From NCBI GenBank assembly GCA_011523615.1, contig WTGJ01000027.1, positions 138,756 through 202,755 of the forward strand: DNA of 64,000 nt. The letters run 5' to 3'. The notes under the pieces were generated by a model, which saw only the letters and a list, made by a program, of their open reading frames with translations, did no database searches and was not told where the DNA came from. Position 1 is the stretch's first letter, and every line of letters starts with the position of its first letter. Source of the stretch: Chloroflexota bacterium. Its GTDB lineage: Bacteria; Chloroflexota; Anaerolineae; Aggregatilineales; Phototrophicaceae. The position numbers were made by a program, and so were the translations under genes. This document shows positions 55,501 through 62,910 of this stretch, one piece after another.

Positions 55501-56484
55501 TCATCGCGGTGTTTCGCCATGCAAGATTCGCGCCAGGGTGGGTAGGTTGATGTTGCCACCGGAGACGATGCAGGCGATATTTTTGTGTTGCCAAAGGGAA
55601 ACATAACGGGCCGCATGGGCCGCCGCCAGACTCACGGCGCCGGCGCCTTCCGCGACGATGCGTCCTCGCGCAGCCAAGGCCCGGATCGCCTCCGCAGTTT
55701 CCGCCAGTGAGACATCCAACGCACCATCCAGCACTTGTCGCAAGGCGGGCCACATTTGCGGCAGGACGCTCGCACCGCCACAGCCATCGACAAAAGTCGC
55801 TTCATATGGCGCAGGAACTCGTTTGCCTTCGGCCCAGGAGCGCCGCAAAGGATTCGCCGTTTCCGGTTCAACGGCGTAGACAGACGTTTGCGGGCGAATT
55901 GCTTTGATGGCAGAGGCAATCCCCAGCGCCAAACCGCCCCCGCCGAAAGGGATCAGCACGGCATCGACATTCGGCAGATCCTCCAAGATCTCCAGACCGA
56001 TGACGGCATGGCCGGCGATCACCGCCGGGTCGCATACGGGGTGAATGAAAACGCCGAGCGCATCCGGGCAATCACCACTCATCAGGATTTGCCACCAATC
56101 CGCGAAAGGGATGCGTCGGGTGTGGGCGCCTGAATGGTGGATGGCGTTGATTTTTGCTTCGGGCGCATTTTCCGGTACGACCACCAAACACGGTATGCCC
56201 AGGCGACGGGCATTCCAGGCCACCCCCTGTGCCATGTTGCCCATGCTCGCTGTGGTCGCGCCTTCTCGGAGTTGGTCATGGCTCATCAAAGCCATGGCAT
56301 GACTCGCGCCGCGGATTTTGAAAGAACCGATGGCTTGCAAATTCTCCAGCTTGAGATGGATGTTGGCAGCCGGGTCATGATGGGGGAAATGTATGAGCGG
56401 TGTGCGCCGTACGATACCTTGGGTTAGATTCCTGGCTTCTTCCACCGCATGGAGTGAAACGGGGGCAATCGAGGCATCAGACAT
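55501..56484 (-). CDS. PLP-dependent threonine/serine dehydratase family protein
   Basis: This 327-residue fold-type II enzyme has its PLP lysine in GSFKIRGA near residue 55, TTASMGNMAQGVAW near 80, the phosphate loop IPFGGGGLALGIAS near 180, and the C-terminal SGGNIN motif. There is no regulatory ACT domain, so it is catabolic-type. The start at 56484 overlaps the upstream cyclodeaminase by 8 bases. This dehydratase/cyclodeaminase pairing is like EutB/EutC of ectoine breakdown, but could serve another amino acid. Confidence 0.9.
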   Translation of the reverse strand: MSDASIAPVSLHAVEEARNLTQGIVRRTPLIHFPHHDPAANIHLKLENLQAIGSFKIRGASHAMALMSHDQLREGATTASMGNMAQGVAWNARRLGIPCLVVVPENAPEAKINAIHHSGAHTRRIPFADWWQILMSGDCPDALGVFIHPVCDPAVIAGHAVIGLEILEDLPNVDAVLIPFGGGGLALGIASAIKAIRPQTSVYAVEPETANPLRRSWAEGKRVPAPYEATFVDGCGGASVLPQMWPALRQVLDGALDVSLAETAEAIRALAARGRIVAEGAGAVSLAAAHAARYVSLWQHKNIACIVSGGNINLPTLARILHGETPR

Positions 56485-57490
56485 TGCGCAACTCTCCAAA
56501 AGGAACCGTTACGCCTAATCCCAATTCTTGCGCCTTGATGTAACTCTGATGTATGGCGATCAAGTCATAAATACCCAAACCCAAGGACTTGAATAGCGTG
56601 ATTTCTTCCGCCGATTGGCGACCGCGCTTCTTGCCATTCAACACTTCGCCGAGTTCTGCACGGATGTCTTCTGCAGCAAAGCATTTCTCTTGGATCGGGA
56701 ACAATAAATCTCCCGCTTCGTTCAAGGCAGACTCGCGCCGATCGACGAAAACGCTGGATTTTTGGATCAAGGCACTATCCACTTCGCGCGTATGGGGAAC
56801 GCTGGAACCGACGGCGTTGATGTGCGTGCCGGACTGCACCCAATCTCCTTTCAGGATGGGCTCTGCTGCGCTGGTCGTGGTGCAGATGATGTCCGCTTGA
56901 GTGACCGCTTCCTCGACGCTGGCGGCGATTTCGATGGTGATGCGATGTCGCCCCCCTGCTTGCTGGGCGAATCTCTGCGCGTGGATTGGGTTCCTGCTCC
57001 AGACCTGGATGCGCCGTAAAGTCCGATCGGCCATGAGCGCAGCAAGGTGTGACCGCGCTTGGACGCCGCTGCCGATGATGGCCAGGTCGCCAGCGCCATT
57101 TCGCGCCAAAGCGCGGGTTGCCAGGGCACTGGCGGCGCCGGTGCGTATGGCCGTAATTTCAGCGGCATCCGCCAGAGCAAGGGGTTGACCGCGCTCGGTT
57201 TCGAAGAGAAACACGCCGCCTTGATGGGAATCATACTCCGTGCCGTGATTTCCAGGCAAGACGGTGACAATTTTGATGCCCGTCATCCCGATCGAAGAAA
57301 TCTCAGCGGGCATCAAACCCAAGAGGCCATTTCCTGCCGATAGAGCCATTTTGCTGCGCAAAGGGTTGATTGCTTTTCCCTCGTCCAGGGCACAGATGGC
57401 GTGATGCAAGGCATCGATGCAATTTTCCATGGGCAATGCAGCGCGCACATCCGCTGCACTGAGCACCAAGAGCGGTAGAGATTCAGTCAT
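56477..57490 (-). CDS. Ornithine cyclodeaminase / mu-crystallin family protein
   Basis: This 337-residue NAD-binding protein has LGLMPA and GIKIVTVLPGN, GVFLFETERGQPLALADAAEITAIRTGAASALAT, the Rossmann GSGVQARSHL near residue 140, and VDRRESALNEAGDLL near 250. Members deaminate ornithine or reduce or cyclise related imines; substrate is open. It is first in a two-gene unit with the PLP dehydratase. It is divergent from the Dpp-like permease genes by 132 bases. Confidence 0.9.
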   Translation of the reverse strand: MTESLPLLVLSAADVRAALPMENCIDALHHAICALDEGKAINPLRSKMALSAGNGLLGLMPAEISSIGMTGIKIVTVLPGNHGTEYDSHQGGVFLFETERGQPLALADAAEITAIRTGAASALATRALARNGAGDLAIIGSGVQARSHLAALMADRTLRRIQVWSRNPIHAQRFAQQAGGRHRITIEIAASVEEAVTQADIICTTTSAAEPILKGDWVQSGTHINAVGSSVPHTREVDSALIQKSSVFVDRRESALNEAGDLLFPIQEKCFAAEDIRAELGEVLNGKKRGRQSAEEITLFKSLGLGIYDLIAIHQSYIKAQELGLGVTVPFGELRNV

Positions 57491-57560
57491 GTTTTTTTCC
57501 TTCCGGATGCGCGATCTTCCGCGAGCGGTTCAGGGTAAAGATAGCAAGTTCGGCACTGGT

Positions 57561-57589
57561 TTGGTGCGCAGACTCGCTTGTGATATGAT
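57561..57589 (+). promoter_or_regulatory. Promoter-like element before the Dpp-type permease genes
   Basis: TTGGTG (57561-57566), a 17-base spacer and TATGAT (57584-57589) lie about 34 bases before the TTG start. Both hexamers match consensus at four or more positions. Confidence 0.55.
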
Positions 57590-57622
57590 TTTCTTGGCTA
57601 GGTAAGCAGTAAGGCTGCTGCA

Positions 57623-58714
57623 TTGGGTATCTTTGTCATCCGTCGACTGATCCAGGCGATCCCTACTTTTTTTGGCATCACTTTTTTTTCATTCATGCTC
57701 ATCATACTGGCGCCGGGTGATCCGGTTTCGCTCATCACCTTCTCACCTGATTCCAGCCCCGAAACGGCTGAGCGCTTGCGCAAGCAGTTGGGTTTGGATC
57801 GGCCTCCCCTCATTCAATACGTGTCCTGGCTTGTGGGGAATGACTTCATCATAGAAGATAGGCATGAATTCTTCATCAGCATGATGCCATCCTCTTCCTT
57901 ACAATTGCTGCCAGAAGAAAACATCCCCAATTCTGTGGATCATGTGTATGGCAGCCGCAAGGGATTGCTTCGTGGTGATCTGGGAAATTCCATCGGGCAT
58001 AAGCGACCGGTGTTCCACATGATTTTGGAGCGCGTGCCGGCTACCTTACAGCTTTCCGTCGCTTCTTTGATCATGGGCCTTGCTTTGGGGCTCCCTCTGG
58101 GAGCCTACGCAGCGGTTCATCAAGGTGGAGTCGTCGATCAATTTGCCCGATTCATTTCCGTCATTGGGGTGGCCATCCCGCAATTTTGGTTGGGCTTGAT
58201 CCTCATTGTGATTTTCGCGGTCAACTGGGACTTGTTGCCGATGTTCGGTATGCGAGATCCCACGAGCACTGGTTTTGAATTGGCCGATCGCCTGAGTCGG
58301 ATGATCATGCCGGTCACGGTGTTGTCGTTGAGCGGAATCGCCACGCTTTCTCGCTACCTGCGTTCTTCCGTATTGGAAGCCCTGGGTGAAGATTATGTCC
58401 GGACCGCCTCTGCAAAGGGTCTGGTGCATCGCCGGGTGATCTGGGGCCATGCCGTGCGCAATGGTTTGTTGCCGGTCGCGACGATCCTAGGGCCCACCTT
58501 GGGCGCATTGCTCAGTGGCTCCGTCATCGTCGAACAGGTTTTTTCCTGGCCGGGGATGGGCCGCATGATCATCACCGCTGCGACTCAACGAGATTACCCG
58601 GTGGTGATGGGTAGCGTGGTGATCGTATCCGTACTCTTCATCATCGGCGTTCTTTTATCAGATATCCTATATGCCTGGTTGGACCCACGCGTCAAGTATG
58701 GGGAGAGCAGCTGA
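57623..58714 (+). CDS. Oligopeptide/dipeptide-type ABC transporter permease (DppB family)
   Basis: This 363-residue protein begins GIFVIRRLIQAIPTFFGITFFSF, the standard DppB N-terminus, with six membrane helices. The EAA-like coupling loop is VLEALGEDYVRTASAKGL near residue 250. The start is TTG at 57623, with AAGG 8 bases upstream. It forms a pair with the next gene. A stretch of about 60 residues after residue 75 (ISMMPSSSLQLLPEENIPNSVDHVYG) widens the first outer loop. No binding protein or ATPases lie in view. Confidence 0.93.
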   Translation: MGIFVIRRLIQAIPTFFGITFFSFMLIILAPGDPVSLITFSPDSSPETAERLRKQLGLDRPPLIQYVSWLVGNDFIIEDRHEFFISMMPSSSLQLLPEENIPNSVDHVYGSRKGLLRGDLGNSIGHKRPVFHMILERVPATLQLSVASLIMGLALGLPLGAYAAVHQGGVVDQFARFISVIGVAIPQFWLGLILIVIFAVNWDLLPMFGMRDPTSTGFELADRLSRMIMPVTVLSLSGIATLSRYLRSSVLEALGEDYVRTASAKGLVHRRVIWGHAVRNGLLPVATILGPTLGALLSGSVIVEQVFSWPGMGRMIITAATQRDYPVVMGSVVIVSVLFIIGVLLSDILYAWLDPRVKYGESS

Positions 58715-59761
58715 ATGTCTCAAGCGAAGCCGCTCACTATGAATCGAGAACAATTATCCTTGCAAGCGGCCCAGGATCGCCGTTCTCGTGCGCTCTGGCA
58801 AGATGCGGTTCGTTACCTATTGCGCGACCGTCTGACCATGTTGGCGGTGACTTTACTTTCGTTTTTGACGTTGCTTTCATTTGTCGGGGCGCCGGTCGCC
58901 GCTCGATTGTTGGATATTGACTATACGAAAACCAACACGCCGAATCAGTTTCAGCCACCCAATTTTGCGCCCATCTATGAGACGAGTTGGACCAGCATCG
59001 GTGCGGATGGTTTGCAACATCATGTGAGCCAAATGGCAAGTGTTCTGCCATTTTACGGCGAAACGGAATACACCGGCAAATGGGGCGGTCATATATTGGG
59101 GACGGATAACGTCGGTCGGGATCAGTTCGTGCGCCTGTTGTATGGTGGGCAAGTTTCTTTGTTGATTGCGATCATCACCAGCATCCTTTCCCTGATATTG
59201 GGCGTCGCTCTGGGCTTGTTGGGTGGTTATTTTGGCGGCATTTTGGATGACGTATTGGTCTGGTTCATCACGACCGTCAACTCCATACCGGGGATCTTCT
59301 TGCTGATCGTGACCGCTTCGCTCTTTGGGCAGGATCCCCGCACGTTGATCTTGATCCTGGTATTTTATGGCTGGTTGCTGCCCTGCCGCCTGGTTCGCGG
59401 AGAAGTGATCTCCCTCAAGCAGAGGGAATACATTTTGGCAGCGCTAGCCGTCGGCGCACCCCGGTTGCGCATCCTGGCGGTACACTTGCTGCCGAACGTC
59501 TTCTATATCGCGGTGGTCTCTTTGAGCATACACGCCGGGACGCTGATTTTGATCGAGGCGGGTTTGAGCTTCCTGGGCCTAGGCGTCGCCGAACCGCAAC
59601 CCACCTGGGGGAATATGCTCAGCAAAGCGCGCAGCTACTTCACTCGCGGTCAGTACCTGGTGTATTGGCCGGGGATCATGATCACGATGACGGTGCTCAG
59701 CCTATATCTGTTGGGCGATGGCATCCGCGATGCGCTCGATCCACGAACATCACGCCGTTAG
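58715..59761 (+). CDS. Oligopeptide/dipeptide-type ABC transporter permease (DppC family)
   Basis: This 348-residue partner of the DppB-like protein starts at the base after its stop. LGTDNVGRDQFVRLLYGGQVSL near residue 130 is the family mark. The coupling loop LKQREYILAALAVGAPRLRIL is near 225, and LSFLGLGVAEPQPTWGNML is near the end. The first outer loop is enlarged (about residues 60-128). Together the two form the membrane channel of a peptide, nickel or sugar importer; the cargo is unknown. Confidence 0.94.
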   Translation: MSQAKPLTMNREQLSLQAAQDRRSRALWQDAVRYLLRDRLTMLAVTLLSFLTLLSFVGAPVAARLLDIDYTKTNTPNQFQPPNFAPIYETSWTSIGADGLQHHVSQMASVLPFYGETEYTGKWGGHILGTDNVGRDQFVRLLYGGQVSLLIAIITSILSLILGVALGLLGGYFGGILDDVLVWFITTVNSIPGIFLLIVTASLFGQDPRTLILILVFYGWLLPCRLVRGEVISLKQREYILAALAVGAPRLRILAVHLLPNVFYIAVVSLSIHAGTLILIEAGLSFLGLGVAEPQPTWGNMLSKARSYFTRGQYLVYWPGIMITMTVLSLYLLGDGIRDALDPRTSRR

Positions 59762-59764
59762 CTG

Positions 59765-60400
59765 ATGGCGAAACGGTTCTTTCAACGAGGTGGCCCCGGC
59801 CAAGCGCTATCTCCTATGTTTCTGCCCGTAATTTCCCTGGCCCTGATCCTTTCATTCTTGTGGATGGGTAGTTTCTGGGGTGAGCGTGAACCGCAGGCAT
59901 GGCATGAAATGGCCCCAGCTTTGCCATTGACGCACCAATATCTGGAAAGCCCCACCGCTTTTGCTTTTTCTTACCCGGATGGCTGGCAGTACCACATCCC
60001 TCAGACGAACGTGCTCATCATCGCACCCCCCGCCCTGTTTCAGCTGGAACCAGCGCCCAGCATCGTGGTGCAGCGAAACCTGGGCTTGATCGGTGAAGGT
60101 AGCTTGAATGCCATGATGGATGCGTATCTCCGCCGCGGGCCATTTGCCGGAAATCACGCCTGGCAGCAGGTCGCTCCCATTGCGGAAACGATGATCGCCG
60201 GCCGCAGAGCATTGATTGTGGTTTTGCAAGGACGTGATCTTGCCGGCGTTGGAAGCGAAGAATTGTGGTCGCAGATTGCGCTCACGCAAGCGGCGAACCA
60301 GATGGTCTACATTTTTGTGGCGACCGTTCCCCTCAGCCAGAGAACCGCATATGAAAGCACGCTCGCTGCGGTCCTATCGAGTGTGGAAATCAGAGAGTAA
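59765..60400 (+). CDS. Membrane-anchored protein with PsbP/DcrB-like fold
   Basis: A 211-residue protein with one N-terminal hydrophobic segment (FLPVISLALILSFLWMG) and an outer domain. FAFSYPDGWQYHIPQTNVLIIAPP, the ARRxL-like GRRALIVVLQG and a C-terminal VLSSVEIRE give the beta-sheet pattern of PsbP/DcrB-type domains common in Chloroflexota. It follows the permease pair by 3 bases, so probably co-transcribed, but no transport motif is present. Confidence 0.7.
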   Translation: MAKRFFQRGGPGQALSPMFLPVISLALILSFLWMGSFWGEREPQAWHEMAPALPLTHQYLESPTAFAFSYPDGWQYHIPQTNVLIIAPPALFQLEPAPSIVVQRNLGLIGEGSLNAMMDAYLRRGPFAGNHAWQQVAPIAETMIAGRRALIVVLQGRDLAGVGSEELWSQIALTQAANQMVYIFVATVPLSQRTAYESTLAAVLSSVEIRE

Positions 60401-60485
60401 ACCGCGGTTCACTGATTTCACGTCCGATAACTGATGCGATGATGTGCCACCAAATTGCCCTTGCTGAGCAGAAGGTTGCTGCGGA

Positions 60486-61694
60486 TCACCCACCTTTGAC
60501 CGAACCGGCCAATAGACCGCGCACGAAGAATCGTTGCAGCGAAAAGAAAACGATGAGCGGTACGAATATGCTGATGAATGCGGCGGCGGGGAGCAAGTGC
60601 AAAAATTCATACCTCGTGCCGAGCAAGGAGCGCATCTGCGCCGTGAGCACTTGATTTTCCGGCAGGATTCCGAGGAATACCCGAGCGACGAGCAAGTCAT
60701 TCCATACCCAGAGGAACTGGAAAATGGCAAAACTGGCCAGAGCGGGTACGGATAGCGGCAGGACCAAGCGCACGAAAATTTGGAAATGCGTCGCGCCATC
60801 GATGTTGGCGGATTCCATGATTTCTCGGGGCAGGCCGCCGATGTAGTTGCGCAGGAGATAAATGGCGAGCGGCAGGCCAAAGCCCGTATGTGCCAACCAA
60901 ATTCCGGGGTAGGTATCTTTCAATCCCACAGTATTGTAGATGCGCGAAATGGGGATGAGCGCCATTTGCAATGGGACGACCAACAGGGCAACCACGACGA
61001 TGAACAGGAAATTGCGAAACGGAAAATTCATCCAGGAGAATGCGTAGGCAGCAAAAGCCGCGATGGAGATGGGTATGATCGTCGCGGGAACGGTCACCGT
61101 GAAGGTATTGAGGAACGCGCGGCCGATGCCGAAATCCGAATCAGCATCCGCTACGATGATTTTTCGGTAGTGTTCGGTGGTGAATGAGGGCGGTGTTGTG
61201 ACTTCAATGAAGATATTTTGGCCACGGCTGAGTTCGATGGGCTCGTTAGAGGAGATTTCATAGGTGTAATCTTCGTTGATCGTAAGCGTCAGGCCCGCCC
61301 GGGAAGAAATGTATTCGCCGAGATCGATGGTCTCGCCTACGGTAAAAGTTTCGGCCAGGTTGGAGCGGATGCCGAATGTTTCGCCCAATTCAGAACCTTG
61401 CACTCCTTCGTCTTCCGCGAGGCTGCCCCGGATCACATAACGGCCATCATCCAGTTGTTCTGCATCCGTATGGCTGCGGACGGGGACGAATTCCGAAAGT
61501 GGGGTTAAGGCTTTCCACCAGCCGGTAGTTTTGGTCGCTTCTTCCGTGCGAATGGAGGCGATGAACAGGCCAACCGTCGGCAACAACCAGAGAAAACACA
61601 GGATACCGAGGCCCAAACGCACGGATAGCCAACCAAAGCGGTTGCGCCAGTGGATACCACCCGTTGGTTGGGAAGTGGCTGTATGAGAACTCAT
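60486..61694 (-). CDS. Sugar ABC transporter permease, AglG-like, with a large outer insertion
   Basis: This 402-residue inner-membrane permease has the MalG-type coupling loop EIMESANIDGATHFQIF near residue 295 and six membrane helices. After helix 1, SGWW-like TTGWWKAL and about 140 residues (50-190) of beta-rich sequence form an outer insertion. This is the mark of alpha-glucoside permeases of the AglG group rather than short MalG proteins. Its start overlaps the AglF-like stop by 4 bases. The ATPase is not seen. Confidence 0.87.
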   Translation of the reverse strand: MSSHTATSQPTGGIHWRNRFGWLSVRLGLGILCFLWLLPTVGLFIASIRTEEATKTTGWWKALTPLSEFVPVRSHTDAEQLDDGRYVIRGSLAEDEGVQGSELGETFGIRSNLAETFTVGETIDLGEYISSRAGLTLTINEDYTYEISSNEPIELSRGQNIFIEVTTPPSFTTEHYRKIIVADADSDFGIGRAFLNTFTVTVPATIIPISIAAFAAYAFSWMNFPFRNFLFIVVVALLVVPLQMALIPISRIYNTVGLKDTYPGIWLAHTGFGLPLAIYLLRNYIGGLPREIMESANIDGATHFQIFVRLVLPLSVPALASFAIFQFLWVWNDLLVARVFLGILPENQVLTAQMRSLLGTRYEFLHLLPAAAFISIFVPLIVFFSLQRFFVRGLLAGSVKGG

Positions 61695-62794
61695 CGAAAT
61701 TTCTCCTCACGACGGAAGCGAATGATATTCCAAACCATGAAAGGAATGGTCGCCAGCATCAAAGTCACCGCGATGGCGCTCCCACGGCCAAAGTCTGTCT
61801 CGCGAAATATCTTAGTATCCATCAAATTGGCCAGCACGTCGGTGCCGAACTGGCCGCCGGTGGTTGCATACACGATGTCAAAGATTTTCAGGACGGTGAT
61901 GGTGATGGTCGTCATCACGACCGTGATCGTGCTGATGATTTGAGGGATCATGATGCGGAAGAATATGGCGACTTCTCCTGCGCCATCGATCCTTGCTGCT
62001 TCCAGGGTTTCTTCGGGGACACCCTTCAAGGCTGCGGAAAGTAACACCATGGCAAAACCGGTCTGAATCCACACCAGGATGATCATCAAGAAGAAATTAT
62101 TCCACGGCTCAATGATCAGCCAGCCCTGTGGGTCGCCGCCCAAAGCGGTCAAAATACCGTTCAACAAACCAATTTGCTCGCCGGTGTCGTTGAAGTCGTA
62201 GATGAATTGCCAGATGATGCTGGCGCCCACGAAGGAAATGGCCATCGGCATGAAGATGAGGGACTTGGCCAGGCTTTCCCAGCGGACCCGATCGGCCAGA
62301 ACGGCGATGACCAGGCCGAAGGTGGTGCTCACAAAGGGGACGAAGAGCAACCAGAGGATGTTGTTGCGAATGGATTCATGGAAGCCGGGGTCTTGCAAAG
62401 CCCAGCTGTAGTTCCCTATGTCGACAAATTCGGTACTGGTTTCGTTGCGAAAGCTCAGATCTAAAGTGTTTAAGGCCGGAAAAACCAGGAAAATAAAGAG
62501 CAGGATTAAGGACGGCCCCACAAAAAACCAGGGGCGAATCCGTTCTCTGACGCGCTCTCTCTTCCGGCGGTTTTGAATGATCCATGAGACTTGATCCCCC
62601 AGGATCCAATCAATGAAGGCATTCGTTCCCCAGAAATAAAGGACCAATGCACCCACACCAAAGAGGATGGCGAATACTGCCTGAAGCGCCGGGCTATCTG
62701 CCATCGCGACCACGAGTGGGTCGAAGATCACCTCCAGGACGCTGACGAAGGGTGAAAGGATGCCTTCCAATAGCCAGATGATGAGATCTAACAT
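61691..62794 (-). CDS. Sugar ABC transporter permease, AglF/MalF-like
   Basis: This 367-residue permease has extra N-terminal helices (residues 1-60) before the RERIRPWFFVGPSLILLFIFLVFPALNTL core. The coupling loop is ETLEAARIDGAGEVAIFFRIMIP near residue 265. This longer N-terminus is shared with AglF-type proteins. It is second in the AglE-F-G-like set, separated from the binding-protein gene by a hairpin. Alpha-glucoside uptake is inferred from resemblance. Confidence 0.87.
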   Translation of the reverse strand: MLDLIIWLLEGILSPFVSVLEVIFDPLVVAMADSPALQAVFAILFGVGALVLYFWGTNAFIDWILGDQVSWIIQNRRKRERVRERIRPWFFVGPSLILLFIFLVFPALNTLDLSFRNETSTEFVDIGNYSWALQDPGFHESIRNNILWLLFVPFVSTTFGLVIAVLADRVRWESLAKSLIFMPMAISFVGASIIWQFIYDFNDTGEQIGLLNGILTALGGDPQGWLIIEPWNNFFLMIILVWIQTGFAMVLLSAALKGVPEETLEAARIDGAGEVAIFFRIMIPQIISTITVVMTTITITVLKIFDIVYATTGGQFGTDVLANLMDTKIFRETDFGRGSAIAVTLMLATIPFMVWNIIRFRREEKFR

Positions 62795-62844
62795 CAGGAA
62801 ACCTCATACAGATTAAGGTGAGTGTAACCAAAACTGCTCATAAC

Positions 62845-62879
62845 ACAAAACAATCCGGCGCACCCGTGAGTGCGCCGGA
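62845..62879 (-). terminator. Strong hairpin between the sugar-binding protein and permease genes
   Basis: A perfect 10-bp stem (62854-62863 with 62870-62879, TCCGGCGCAC arms) with a 6-base loop, followed on the minus strand by TTGTTTTGTG. It follows the binding-protein stop. Such hairpins partly stop transcription or protect the upstream mRNA, giving more binding protein than permease. Confidence 0.75.
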
Positions 62880-62910
62880 GAGAAACGTTCTACGAAAAAA
62901 CGATTGTGGA

